From Actinomadura oligospora ATCC 43269 (GTDB lineage: Bacteria > Actinomycetota > Actinomycetes > Streptosporangiales > Streptosporangiaceae), in contig NZ_JADG01000004.1 of NCBI RefSeq assembly GCF_000518265.1, positions 496,001 to 560,000 of the forward strand: a stretch of 64,000 nucleotides of DNA, in the 5' to 3' direction. The notes beneath the pieces were generated by a model, which was not told the DNA's origin, ran no database searches, and worked only from the letters and a program-made list of their open reading frames with translations. Position numbers and translations under genes: made by a program. The first letter of the stretch is position 1; each line of letters starts with the position of its first letter. Below are positions 1 through 7,905 of the stretch, one piece after another.

Positions 1-582
1 CTCCTGCTGGCCGGGGGCGCCCTCGTGGTGGCTGAACTCCACCGAGATGCCCATCGACTCCAGCATCATGATCGCGTTGCGCCGGAAGTCGTGCGCGGCG
101 CTGTGCGGGGTGTGGTCGAAGTAGCCGCCCTGGTCCACCGGCACGGGCTCGCGGCCGTCCTCGGGACGGTTCTGGAGCAGGAAGAACTCGATCTCGGGAT
201 GGGTGTAGAAGGTGAACCCGAGGTCGGCGGCGCGGGCCAGCGCCCGCTTGAGCACGAAGCGCGGGTCGGCGAAGCTCGGCGTGCCGTCCGGCATGAGGAT
301 GTCGCAGAACATCCGGCCGGCGCCGGGCGTCTCGCTGCGCCATGGCAGGATCTGGAAGGTGGACGGGTCGGGCTTGGCGATCATGTCGGCCTCGTAGACC
401 CGGGCGAAGCCCTCGATCGCCGAGCCGTCGAAGCCGATGCCCTCGCCGAACGCCCCCTCCAGCTCGGCGGGCGCGACGGCGACGGACTTCAGGAAGCCGA
501 GCACGTCGGTGAACCACAGCCGGATGAAGCGGATGTCCCGCTCCTCCAGCGTGCGGAGCACGAACTCCTGCTGTCGGTCCAA
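1..582 (-). CDS. glnA2: Glutamine synthetase family protein, GlnA2-like (C-terminus outside window)
   Basis: This encodes the first 194 residues of a type I glutamine synthetase family protein; the rest lies left of the window. The beta-grasp region with FDGSAIEGF and the start of the catalytic domain (EIEFF, then FSHHEGAPGQQE) are visible. The N-terminus (DRQQEFVLRTLEERDIRFIRLWFTDVLGFLKS in outline) matches the GlnA2 branch of actinomycete paralogues rather than the main GlnA, as I recall those sequences. GlnA2 of Streptomyces is described as a gamma-glutamyl-polyamine synthetase, so the substrate here may not be ammonia. Start is a TTG at 582 with GGGAGAG just upstream; no better start is in frame. 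It follows the amino-acid ABC operon on the same strand, 366 bases downstream, with candidate regulatory repeats between. Confidence 0.93.
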   Translation of the reverse strand, partial: MDRQQEFVLRTLEERDIRFIRLWFTDVLGFLKSVAVAPAELEGAFGEGIGFDGSAIEGFARVYEADMIAKPDPSTFQILPWRSETPGAGRMFCDILMPDGTPSFADPRFVLKRALARAADLGFTFYTHPEIEFFLLQNRPEDGREPVPVDQGGYFDHTPHSAAHDFRRNAIMMLESMGISVEFSHHEGAPGQQE

Positions 583-663
583 AGCCCTCTCCCTCGTGCG
601 ACGCCGTCCCCGGCAGGCGGTGGTGGACACCGGGTCCGGCACTTTGCAGTATGACCGGCCGCT

Positions 664-679
664 GTTACCGCGACGTTAC
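664..679 (-). promoter_or_regulatory. GlnR-like box upstream of glnA2
   Basis: Read towards glnA2 the sequence is GTAACGTCGCGGTAAC, two GTAAC half-sites with 6 bases between (AC-N9-AC). This fits the GlnR pattern GTnAC-N6-GaAAC with one mismatch. It lies 82-97 bases upstream of the glnA2 start. An identical GTAAC-N6-GTAAC arrangement precedes the purine permease at 39553-39568. The 11-base repeat period also allows PhoP binding. Confidence 0.55.
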
Positions 680-823
680 GTCGCGGGGGCGCCCCGGCGG
701 GGGCTTACCCAGCGAAAACGCCACCGATGCGAGCATTCTCGAGCGTCACGGACATGGTGCCCCGCGCCGCCAACTCTGCCACATCGGGGACGAACGGAAC
801 ACGCCGACGTCTCCGCACCTCAT

Positions 824-851
824 GCTTACCCGCGTTTACCTGACGCTTACC
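824..851. promoter_or_regulatory. Triple direct repeat, PhoP-box-like
   Basis: Three heptamers GCTTACC, GTTTACC and GCTTACC begin at 824, 834 and 845, about one helical turn apart. They are close to the PhoP direct-repeat unit GTTCACC of Streptomyces. They sit in the 583-948 interval between the ABC operon and glnA2, about 245-270 bases upstream of the glnA2 start. The rest of that interval holds the GlnR-like box and GC-rich hairpins; no gene is seen in it. Confidence 0.4.
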
Positions 852-903
852 CTAGCCCCCGGCCAACGCCCAGGTCGGGGGCCTGTTCCACGGGTTCCTC
901 GGA

Positions 904-922
904 CCCCGCGGGATTCGCGGGG
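904..922 (-). terminator. Hairpin after the ABC operon
   Basis: CCCCGCG and CGCGGGG form a 7-bp stem with a 5-base loop, 27 bases past the ATPase stop codon. A second hairpin (GCCCCCG 855-861 with CGGGGGC 876-882) lies just beyond. No T-run follows, as is common in actinomycetes. Confidence 0.6.
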
Positions 923-948
923 ATCCGCCCCGGTTCGTTCGCCCGGGT

Positions 949-1713
949 TCAGACGTCCACTTCGCCGACCCGGGCCGCCGCCGGATCCAGGACGCGGGCG
1001 AGGAAGGTCCGGGTGCGCTCGTGCTCCGGACTCGCGATCACCCGGTCCGGCGGGCCCTGCTCGACCACGACGCCGCCGTCCATGAACACCACCCGGTCGG
1101 CGACCTCGCGGGCGAAGCTCATCTCGTGCGTGACCACGACCATGGTCATGCCCTCGTCCGCGAGACCGCGCATGACGCCGAGGACGTCCCCGACCAGCTC
1201 GGGGTCCAGCGCGGACGTCGGCTCGTCGAACAGCATGACGGCCGGGTCCATGGCGAGCGCGCGGGCGATCGCCACGCGCTGCTGCTGGCCGCCGGACAGC
1301 TTCTCCGGGTACTCCTCCACCTTGTCGGCCAGGCCGACCCGCTCCAGGTTCGCGCGGGCGACCCGCTCGGCCTCGGCCCTGTCCCGCCTCAGCACCTTGC
1401 GCTGAGCGACCGTCACGTTCCCGAGGACGGTCAGGTGCGGGAACAGGTTGAACGACTGGAACACCATGCCGATGCGCCGACGCGCGGCGTCGATGTCGAC
1501 GTCGGGGTCGGTGAGCTCGACGCCGTCCACCGTGATCGTCCCGCCGGACGGCTCCTCCAGCAGGTTCACGCAGCGCAGCAGGGTGGACTTGCCCGAGCCG
1601 GACGGCCCGATCACGCACACCACCTCGCCGGACTCGATGCTGAGGTCGATGCCGCGCAGGACCTCCAGCTCCCCGAACGTCTTGCGGAGGTCCCTGATCT
1701 CGATCGCGCTCAT
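949..1713 (-). CDS. Polar amino-acid ABC transporter, ATP-binding protein
   Basis: Cytoplasmic ATPase (254 aa) that powers uptake through the permease encoded just upstream. Walker A GPSGSGKS is at residues 36-43, Q-loop around 86, signature LSGGQQQR from 139, Walker B VMLFDEP at 159-165 with catalytic Glu164, and the H-loop His at 196. Length and motifs are those of the GlnQ/GluA group of family 3 (polar amino-acid) importers. It overlaps the permease stop by 4 bases (ATGA), so the two are translationally coupled. It is the last gene of a four-gene operon. Substrate is not proven; the binding proteins and neighbouring glutamine synthetase paralogue favour glutamate, glutamine or a related amino acid. 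Confidence 0.95.
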   Translation of the reverse strand: MSAIEIRDLRKTFGELEVLRGIDLSIESGEVVCVIGPSGSGKSTLLRCVNLLEEPSGGTITVDGVELTDPDVDIDAARRRIGMVFQSFNLFPHLTVLGNVTVAQRKVLRRDRAEAERVARANLERVGLADKVEEYPEKLSGGQQQRVAIARALAMDPAVMLFDEPTSALDPELVGDVLGVMRGLADEGMTMVVVTHEMSFAREVADRVVFMDGGVVVEQGPPDRVIASPEHERTRTFLARVLDPAAARVGEVDV

Positions 1714-2546
1714 CGCCGTCCCCGCTTCTGCCGTGCCTCCAGCCGCCGGGCCAGGTAGCCGAGCGGGATCGTGATCAGCAGGTAGCAGAGGCCCGCGACC
1801 AGGATCGGGGTGGTGTTGCCGAGCTGGCTCGCCGCGTCCCGGCCGAACTTGGTGAGCTCCCGCTGGCTGAGGAGTACGCCGAGGAACAGCGCCAACGACG
1901 AGTCCTTGAACAGCAGCACCAGCTCGTTGGTCAGGGGCGGGATGACAACCCGGAGCGCCTGCGGGATGACGATCGTCCGCATCGCGCGGAACTGCGACAT
2001 GCCGAGCGAGCGCGCCGCCTCGGTCTGCCCGCGCGGCACCGCCTCGATGCCCGCCCGGATCGTCTCGGCCATGTACGCCGCCGCCACCAGGCCGAGCGAC
2101 ACCGCCGCCTGCCCGTACACGCCGCCGGGCAGTTCGAAGCCGGGGAACGCGAGCGGGATCCCGGTGCCGACGAAGATGAAGATCAGCAGCGCCGGCAGGC
2201 CCCGGAAGACCTCGATGTAGGCCATCGCGAACCAGCGGAACGGCAGTGCCGACGACAGCCGCATCAACGCGATGACCAGCCCGCCGACGAGGCCGAGCAC
2301 GAACCCGCTCACCGTGAAGGCCACCGTGTTGCGCAGGCCGATCGTGATGATGTCCGGGAACAGGTCCCTGGCGACCGACCAGTTGAGGAAGTTGATGTGC
2401 AGGGCGTGCCAGTCGGCCAGCGCGATCGCAAGCCCGACGGCGATGACGAAGACGCCGTACTCGCCGCCGAGGACGAGCCGCCTGCGGCGCCTGCGGGTCA
2501 GCCCGCCGCCGCGCGCGGCGGCGGCGGGCTCGGAGGTGGACGCCAC
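1710..2546 (-). CDS. Polar amino-acid ABC transporter, permease
   Basis: Integral membrane subunit (278 aa) of the amino-acid importer. The N-terminus is arginine-rich and cytoplasmic; the first membrane segment is near residues 30-50, followed by four or five more. The EAA loop that contacts the ATPase is visible in the second half ([10 protein letters not shown], then IPQALR), as in HisM/GlnP permeases. Start is a GTG at 2546, one base after the stop of the binding protein (TGA-C-GTG). A single permease gene is present, so the complex probably works as a homodimer. Confidence 0.93.
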   Translation of the reverse strand: MASTSEPAAAARGGGLTRRRRRRLVLGGEYGVFVIAVGLAIALADWHALHINFLNWSVARDLFPDIITIGLRNTVAFTVSGFVLGLVGGLVIALMRLSSALPFRWFAMAYIEVFRGLPALLIFIFVGTGIPLAFPGFELPGGVYGQAAVSLGLVAAAYMAETIRAGIEAVPRGQTEAARSLGMSQFRAMRTIVIPQALRVVIPPLTNELVLLFKDSSLALFLGVLLSQRELTKFGRDAASQLGNTTPILVAGLCYLLITIPLGYLARRLEARQKRGRR

Positions 2547-2547
2547 G

Positions 2548-3351
2548 TCAGTGCCCCTCGGGCATGGGCCCGATCCACTTTTCGTAGATCGCCTTGTAGG
2601 AGCCGTCCGTGCGGGCCTGGGCGATGACGGAGTCGATGACGTCCTTCAGCCCGGTGTTCTTGTCCTTGCGGACGGCGAAGCCGTACTGCTCGCCGGTGTT
2701 GTAGTTGCCGTCGATGGCGTAGGCGGAGTTCGCCGGGTCCTTCAGCCAGCCCTGCACGACCGGGTAGTCCTCGACGATGACGTCGACCTTGCCGGTGCGC
2801 AGGCCGTTGAGCAGCGCCGCCGAGTCGTCGAACGAGACCGAGTCGATCTTCGCGGCGTGCACGAACTCCTCGCCGGTGGTGGACGCCTGCGTGCCGACCT
2901 TCACCTTCTTCAGGTCGTCGACGGACGCGAACGCGGCGCCCTTCTTGCCCATGGCCGCCTGGGTGGCGTCGAAGTAGGGCTTGGTGAAGTCGATGAACTT
3001 CGCGCGCTCGGGCTTGATCGTCATGCCGGCGGCGGCGACGTCGCACTTGCCCGCGTTCAGGGCCGCGCCGGTCTTGATGGTCTCGAACGGGGTGTCCACG
3101 ACCTTCTGGGTGACACCGAGCTTCTTGGCGACCAGGTCCATCACGTCGACGTCGAAGCCGACGACCTTGCCGTCCTTCACGAACTGGAACGGCGGGTACG
3201 GCAGGTGCGTGCAGGTCGTGAGCTGACCCTTCTTGACCAGCTTGGCGCCCTGCACCGTCACGCCGTCGCCGCCGCCGCAGGCCGAGGCCGTGGCGAGCAC
3301 CGTGACGGCGACCGCCACGAGCGCCGAGAGTCGGGGAATGCGTCCGGACAC
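2548..3351 (-). CDS. Amino-acid-binding lipoprotein of ABC transporter (second copy)
   Basis: Extracellular substrate-binding protein (267 aa), family 3 (SBP_bac_3), tethered by a lipidated cysteine: hydrophobic signal, then ASAC-GGG near residue 25. The GTG at 3351 is chosen over the longer frame because GGAGG lies 6 bases upstream and the signal peptide starts there. The fold motifs PPFQFVKDGKVVGFDVDVM, FETIKTG and the ending YEKWIGPMPEG are typical. It shares these with the gene directly upstream, so the two are tandem paralogues. The lipobox has Ala instead of Leu at -3, slightly unusual. Confidence 0.93.
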   Translation of the reverse strand: MSGRIPRLSALVAVAVTVLATASACGGGDGVTVQGAKLVKKGQLTTCTHLPYPPFQFVKDGKVVGFDVDVMDLVAKKLGVTQKVVDTPFETIKTGAALNAGKCDVAAAGMTIKPERAKFIDFTKPYFDATQAAMGKKGAAFASVDDLKKVKVGTQASTTGEEFVHAAKIDSVSFDDSAALLNGLRTGKVDVIVEDYPVVQGWLKDPANSAYAIDGNYNTGEQYGFAVRKDKNTGLKDVIDSVIAQARTDGSYKAIYEKWIGPMPEGH

Positions 3352-3404
3352 GTGATCCTCCAGGGGGTTTCTGATGCACGTGGAGACGATTTCTACCATG
3401 GTCG

Positions 3405-4214
3405 TCACCGCCGGACGCCAGGTGACCGGCCGATCCACTTCTCGTAGAGGCGCTGGTAGGAGCCGTCCGCGCGGGCCGCGTCGAGGGTCTGGTCGATCGT
3501 CTGGACGAGCGCGGGGTCGCTGTTCCTGGTCACCATGAACCCGTACTGCTCGCCCGTTCCGAACCGTCCGCGGGCCGTGAACGCGGCGTTGGCGGGGTCG
3601 CGGAGCCAGCGGAGGGCGGTCGGATGGTCCGCGACGACGACGTCCACCCGGCGCGTGCGCAGGCCGTCGAGCAGCGCGTCCGGGGTCTTGTACGAGACGG
3701 TGTCGAGTTCGGCGTCGCGCAGGTAGCGCTCGCCTCCCGTGAGCCCCAGGGTCCCGACGCGGACGTGCGCCGACTTGAGCGCGGCGGGGCTGGTGAGGGC
3801 GCGTCCCTTGCGTCCGACGACCATCTGGTAGACGTCGAAGTACGGCTTGGAGAAGCCGATCTCGGCGGCGCGCGCCTGGGTGATCGTCATGGCCGCCGCC
3901 ACGACGTCGCAGCGGGTCGCGGTGAGCGCCGAGCCGGACTGCATCGGGTCGTAGGCGGTCTCCCGGACGTTCAGCGGCACGCCGAGCCGCTTGCCGACGA
4001 GCCCCATCAGGTCCATGTCGAAGCCGACGACCTTCCCGTCGCGGCGCTCCTCGAAGGGCGGGTTCGGGACGTGCGTGCAGACGGTGAGCCGGGTCCGGTC
4101 GACCAGCGCCACGCCCTTCACCTCGCCCTCGCGCACGCCGCAGCCGGCGGCGAGGGACGCCGCGAGGACCACGGCGGCGACCGGAGAGAGGCGGGAGAGG
4201 GGACGTCGGATCAC
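3405..4214 (-). CDS. Amino-acid-binding lipoprotein of ABC transporter (first copy)
   Basis: First gene of the ABC operon, a family 3 solute-binding protein (269 aa). The signal ends in LAAGC, a good lipobox. GTG at 4214 is chosen because AAGGAG lies just upstream; the open frame runs a further 900 bases but reads antisense to the terpene cyclase gene. It has the same motifs as the second copy (VGFDMDLM, FSKPYFDV, GEQYGFMV, YEKWIG) but has diverged in the ligand lobes, e.g. YDPMQSGSAL for FETIKTGAAL. Two binding proteins sharing one permease and ATPase suggest two substrates or affinities. A small inverted repeat (CCTTG-TGCG-CAAGG, 4223-4236) overlaps the ribosome-binding site. Confidence 0.93.
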   Translation of the reverse strand: MIRRPLSRLSPVAAVVLAASLAAGCGVREGEVKGVALVDRTRLTVCTHVPNPPFEERRDGKVVGFDMDLMGLVGKRLGVPLNVRETAYDPMQSGSALTATRCDVVAAAMTITQARAAEIGFSKPYFDVYQMVVGRKGRALTSPAALKSAHVRVGTLGLTGGERYLRDAELDTVSYKTPDALLDGLRTRRVDVVVADHPTALRWLRDPANAAFTARGRFGTGEQYGFMVTRNSDPALVQTIDQTLDAARADGSYQRLYEKWIGRSPGVRR

Positions 4215-4386
4215 GCTCTGCTCCTTGTGCGCAAGGGGTTTCGACCGACTATCCCACGCCCGCGCCCCGCCTCGGGCGGCCTGCCGACCCCGCCGCGAAC
4301 GGCCTGCCCGCCCCGCCCGGGGACGGCCTGGAGCGGAGCGTCCCGTTTCCGAGATTTGACGTGGCGGTCGTCCGGCCGCGGCACCG

Positions 4387-5448
4387 ATGATCACTAGCGT
4401 GGGGCGGACCGTGGACGTTCCAACGCTGCTGTCGCTGACCGAACGGGTGGAATCGCTGGCCGCCCCGTCCGGCGTGCATCCGGGCGCGTCGCCGCTCGGC
4501 GCGCGGCTGGACGGCTGGACCCGCGCGCAGGGCCTGGTGCTAGGCGATCCGGACACCTCGCCGCTCGGCCGGGCCCGCTGCGACCGGCTCGCCGCGCGAC
4601 TGTTCGCGACCGCCGACATCGACCGTGTCGAGCTGTTCGGGCACTGGCTGACCTGGACGTTCGCACTCGACGACACGCTCGACCGGCCGCCGATGTCGGC
4701 GAGCGCGACCGCCGTCTGCGCCCTGTACGACGACCTGCTGCGAGCGCTGCGGCGCGGCGCCGCCCTGCCCGGCGCCCGTCCACTGGAGAACGCGCTCGTG
4801 GAGCTGTGGCGGCGGACGTCGCCGCGCATGAGTTCGCGCTGGCGACGCCGGTTCCTGGTGCATCTGGAGGTGCACCGGACGGCGTGCGCCGAGGAGGCGG
4901 TGAACCGGCGCACCGGGCAAACCCCCACACTGCGGGGATACGCCGCGGGACGGCGCGGCGCGTGCGGGCCCCACCTGTTCGACCTGGTCGAGACGGTGCT
5001 CGGGGTGGAGCTTCCGCCCCGTGTCCTGGACTCCCCGCCCTGGACGGCCCTGACCGAGGCCACCGCCGACGTGGTGGCCTGGTGCAACGACCTGGCGTCC
5101 TTCCGGCGCGAGCAGGCGGACGGCGACGCGCACAACCTCGTCGCGGTGGCGGCCGACGCCCACGGCCTGACGGATGAGCAGGCCGCGTCCTGGACGGTCG
5201 AACGGCTCGTCCAGCGGGCCGCCGACCAGGCCGAGGCCGGACGCCTCCTGTCCGAGGCGCTGGACCGGCTCGCGCTGCCCGAGCCGGATCGGGCCGCGAC
5301 CGCGCGGGTCGCGTCCGTGCTCCTGAACGCGCCGCGCGCCCATCTGGACTGGCTCGTCGAGTCCGGCCGCTACGACCTGCCGCACCCCGACGTCCACCGC
5401 CCGCCGCGCCGCCAGCTGGGCCTCCGGGACATCCTGGCGAGCCGCTGA
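4387..5448 (+). CDS. Class I terpene synthase (terpene cyclase)
   Basis: Soluble Mg-dependent cyclase (353 aa) that ionises a prenyl diphosphate. The aspartate-rich motif DDTLD is at 95-99, the diphosphate-sensing Arg is probably R189 or R190 (GYAAGRRGACGP), the NSE triad is N234, S238 and E242 (NDLASFRRE), and the RY pair is R328-Y329. All catalytic motifs are intact and the length fits bacterial sesquiterpene or monoterpene cyclases. No prenyltransferase, P450 or methyltransferase is adjacent, so the product cannot be predicted. The ATG at 4387 has no clear ribosome-binding site; GTG codons at 4399 and 4411 are alternatives. It is divergent from the ABC operon. Confidence 0.92.
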   Translation: MITSVGRTVDVPTLLSLTERVESLAAPSGVHPGASPLGARLDGWTRAQGLVLGDPDTSPLGRARCDRLAARLFATADIDRVELFGHWLTWTFALDDTLDRPPMSASATAVCALYDDLLRALRRGAALPGARPLENALVELWRRTSPRMSSRWRRRFLVHLEVHRTACAEEAVNRRTGQTPTLRGYAAGRRGACGPHLFDLVETVLGVELPPRVLDSPPWTALTEATADVVAWCNDLASFRREQADGDAHNLVAVAADAHGLTDEQAASWTVERLVQRAADQAEAGRLLSEALDRLALPEPDRAATARVASVLLNAPRAHLDWLVESGRYDLPHPDVHRPPRRQLGLRDILASR

Positions 5449-5468
5449 CCTCCGGAGACGGGGGTCAG
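5445..5468. terminator. Bidirectional terminator containing both stop codons
   Basis: CTGACC (5445-5450) pairs with GGTCAG (5463-5468) around a 12-base loop that contains TCCGGA. The stem includes the stop codons of the terpene cyclase and of the convergent regulator gene. Confidence 0.5.
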
Positions 5469-6448
5469 ACGATGCGGGCCAGGTCGTCGCCCATCGGGGT
5501 GCGGACGTAGACGACCCGGCGGCCCATGCGGTGGCCCGTCACGAGGTCGCAGGAACGCAGCACGGAGAGGTGCTGGCTGACCGCGCCGGGGGTGACGCCG
5601 AGGCGGCGGGCGAGCTCGGTGGTCGAGGACGGGGCGTCCAGCGCGTGCAGGATCTCCGCCCGGACGCGTCCGACCAGGGCGCCGAGCGAGCCCGCGCGCG
5701 GGCCCGGACGGGTCTCCCACACCGTGGCGACGCCGGACACCGGGTAACTCAGCATCGCCTGGTAGGGCGGCGGGAGGACCTGGACGCGCGGCCAGGTGAA
5801 CACGCTCGGCACGAGCAGCAGGCCCCGGCCGTCCAGGCCGCCGTGGAAGGTCCACGGCCGGTCGATACGCAGGATGCCGTTGTCCCATTCGACGGTCTCG
5901 TGGAGGTCGGCGAACACGCCCGCCGCGCCGCGCTCGCTGAGGGCGCGGGAGCGGCGCAGGACGTCCCCCTCCAGCAGTTCGCGGATGCGGCCCCAGAACG
6001 GCCGGACCGCCGCCCGCCAGAACGCGTCGAGCTGGTCGGCGACCGCCGTGAGGGTCGCGTCCGGGTCGGCGACCAGGCGCGTGAGGGCGGGCCCCCCGGG
6101 GGCGATCGGGTACAGCGACCCCTCGGTGCCCGACCAGGCGAGCTCGTCGACGACGACGTCGCGCGGGGTGGCACGGATCGTCGCCAGCTCGGCGTCGAAG
6201 TCCGGCAGCGGGGTGGTGGGCGGCGGGGTGAGGAAGTCGGCGACGTAGCCGGTGGCGGGCACCAGGGCGCGCAGCAGGTCCAGGTCGAGCCCGGCGAGGC
6301 GGGGCCGGACGGCGCGCAGCCACGGCAGGTGCAGGGCGCGCCGGGACGGGTCGGCGAGCACCCGCAGCGCCCCGACCGCCTCCCATGCGGGCGAGAACGC
6401 GAACCGGACGCGGGCGGCGTCGTCCGGGGTGAACACGAACCGGATCAT
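5465..6448 (-). CDS. DUF5937/ArsR-type winged-helix transcriptional regulator
   Basis: 327 aa. The N-terminal two thirds matches the DUF5937 pattern (MIRFVFTPDDAARVRFAFSP start, RALHLPWLR, later GLLLVPSVFTWPRV), and the last 70 residues form an ArsR-like winged helix (EILHALDAPSSTTELARRLG, then TPGAVSQHLSVLRSCDLV). Members are thought to be cytoplasmic repressors; the ligand is unknown and no metal-binding cysteines are visible in the helix. It is divergent from an MFS exporter, with an inverted repeat between, so it most likely controls that gene and itself. Confidence 0.88.
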   Translation of the reverse strand: MIRFVFTPDDAARVRFAFSPAWEAVGALRVLADPSRRALHLPWLRAVRPRLAGLDLDLLRALVPATGYVADFLTPPPTTPLPDFDAELATIRATPRDVVVDELAWSGTEGSLYPIAPGGPALTRLVADPDATLTAVADQLDAFWRAAVRPFWGRIRELLEGDVLRRSRALSERGAAGVFADLHETVEWDNGILRIDRPWTFHGGLDGRGLLLVPSVFTWPRVQVLPPPYQAMLSYPVSGVATVWETRPGPRAGSLGALVGRVRAEILHALDAPSSTTELARRLGVTPGAVSQHLSVLRSCDLVTGHRMGRRVVYVRTPMGDDLARIV

Positions 6449-6462
6449 CGCCCCTCCGACCT

Positions 6463-6478
6463 TTTAGCCCAGCCTAAA
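6463..6478. promoter_or_regulatory. Candidate operator between regulator and MFS gene
   Basis: TTTAGCCCAGCCTAAA: arms TTTAG and CTAAA separated by six bases, an A/T-rich repeat in a GC-rich 70-base divergent intergenic region. It lies 15-30 bases upstream of the regulator start and 41-56 bases upstream of the MFS start. Confidence 0.5.
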
Positions 6479-6518
6479 TGAATGTCCTGACCGGTTCGGC
6501 GGCCCGACCATCGTCAGC

Positions 6519-7829
6519 GTGACCACGCTCGACGAATCCCTGCGCGAACCCCCGCTCTCCGCTCCCCCGAACCGGCTCGGCTCCTTCTTCGCCACCCGCC
6601 TCGGCGGCCTGCCGCGCGCCTTCTGGGCGCTGTGGACGGGCACGCTGATCAACCGGCTCGGCACGATGGTCGAGCCGTTCCTCGGCCTGTACCTCACCAC
6701 CGCGCGCGGGCTGTCGCTGGCGCAGGCGGGCGCGGTGATGACCGTCCTCGGGGCGGGCTCGCTCGGCGGCCAGTTCCTCGGCGGGCTGCTCGCCGACCGC
6801 ATCGGACGGCGGCGGACGCTGCTGCTGTCCACGTTCGGCACCGGCGCGGCGATGCTCGCCCTCGGGTACGCGCAGGGCATCCTCGCGCTGGTCGCGGCGG
6901 CGGCGCTGCTCGGGCTGCTGATCGACATGTTCCGGCCCGCGTCCCAGGCGATGGTCGCCGACATCGTCCCGGCGGACGACCGGGCGCGCGCGTTCGGCCT
7001 CAACTTCTGGGCGGTGAACCTCGGCTGGGCGATCGCGATGGTGTCGGCCGGGACGCTCGCCCGCACCGGGTTCCACACCCTGTTCTGGATCAACGCCGCC
7101 ACGGCCACCGCGTTCGGGATCCTGGTCTGGCGCGCGGTCCCGGAGACGCGTCCTTCGGTTCCCGGCACGGGTGCGGACACAGGTGCGGACGCGGCGCCGC
7201 GCGGCGGGATGCTGGACGTGCTGCGCGACCGGGTCATGATCGGCTACACCTTCACGGCGATGGCGTACGTGTTCGTCCTGCTGCAGTCGATGTCGACGAT
7301 GCCGCTGGCGATGCGCGAGCAGGGCCTCGGAGCCGGCACCTACGGCTGGGTCATCGCGCTCAACGGCCTGGTGATCATCACCGTCCAGCCGCTGGTGAGC
7401 GCGTGGCTGACGCGGCGCGACCACTCGCTGGTGCTGGCCGCGGGCATGGCGATCGTGGCGGTCGGGATCGGCGCCACCGCGCTGGCGTCCGAGCCGTGGC
7501 AGTACGCGGTCATCGTGGTGTTCTGGTCGTTCGGCGAGATCATCGCCGCGTCCGTGCTGCAGGCGATCGTGGCCGGGCTGTCCCCCGAGCACCTGCGCGG
7601 ACGCTACAGCGGGCTGTACGGGCTCTCCTGGTCCGGCGGGTTCATGCTGGCGCCGCTCGGCGGGACGCAGCTGCTCGGCCTCGGCGGCCCGGCGCTGATG
7701 TGGCCGGCCTGCGGGGCGCTCGGGCTCGTGGCGGCCGTCGGGCAGCTTGCCCTCACCCCCGCCATCCGGAGGCGGACGGCCCCCGCCCCGGCCTCTGCTC
7801 CGGCCACCGCTCCGGCCGCCGCCTCTTGA
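6519..7829 (+). CDS. MFS transporter, probable drug exporter
   Basis: Twelve-helix major facilitator (436 aa). The loop between helices 2 and 3 carries the DRIGRRRTLL version of motif A, and helix 5 has the antiporter-like NLGWAIAM stretch. Start is GTG at 6519 (MTTLDESLRE); two ATGs nearby are out of frame. Partnered with the divergent DUF5937/ArsR regulator, so it is likely an inducible exporter. The substrate is unknown. The C-terminus is a short Ala/Pro tail. Confidence 0.9.
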   Translation: MTTLDESLREPPLSAPPNRLGSFFATRLGGLPRAFWALWTGTLINRLGTMVEPFLGLYLTTARGLSLAQAGAVMTVLGAGSLGGQFLGGLLADRIGRRRTLLLSTFGTGAAMLALGYAQGILALVAAAALLGLLIDMFRPASQAMVADIVPADDRARAFGLNFWAVNLGWAIAMVSAGTLARTGFHTLFWINAATATAFGILVWRAVPETRPSVPGTGADTGADAAPRGGMLDVLRDRVMIGYTFTAMAYVFVLLQSMSTMPLAMREQGLGAGTYGWVIALNGLVIITVQPLVSAWLTRRDHSLVLAAGMAIVAVGIGATALASEPWQYAVIVVFWSFGEIIAASVLQAIVAGLSPEHLRGRYSGLYGLSWSGGFMLAPLGGTQLLGLGGPALMWPACGALGLVAAVGQLALTPAIRRRTAPAPASAPATAPAAAS

Positions 7830-7843
7830 CCCCGGAGGGCTAT

Positions 7844-7862
7844 TATCGTCATAGTGACGATA
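7844..7862. promoter_or_regulatory. Perfect palindrome upstream of NAD synthetase
   Basis: TATCGTCATAGTGACGATA: 8-bp perfect arms with a 3-base centre, 44-62 bases upstream of the nadE start. A TTGACC hexamer at 7826-7831 would place a -10 element inside the palindrome. NAD biosynthesis genes of actinomycetes are controlled by NrtR at A/T-rich palindromes, which this resembles in form; the regulator is not in the window. Confidence 0.6.
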
Positions 7863-7905
7863 CCCGGTCGGTGATCGGGATCCGGCGACCTCCTAGGGTG
7901 GAGAC

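Noticed and set aside
4215-5135. Upstream extension of the first binding-protein gene
   Set aside because: The added 307 codons are Ser/Arg-rich, antisense to the terpene cyclase, and would bury the signal peptide.
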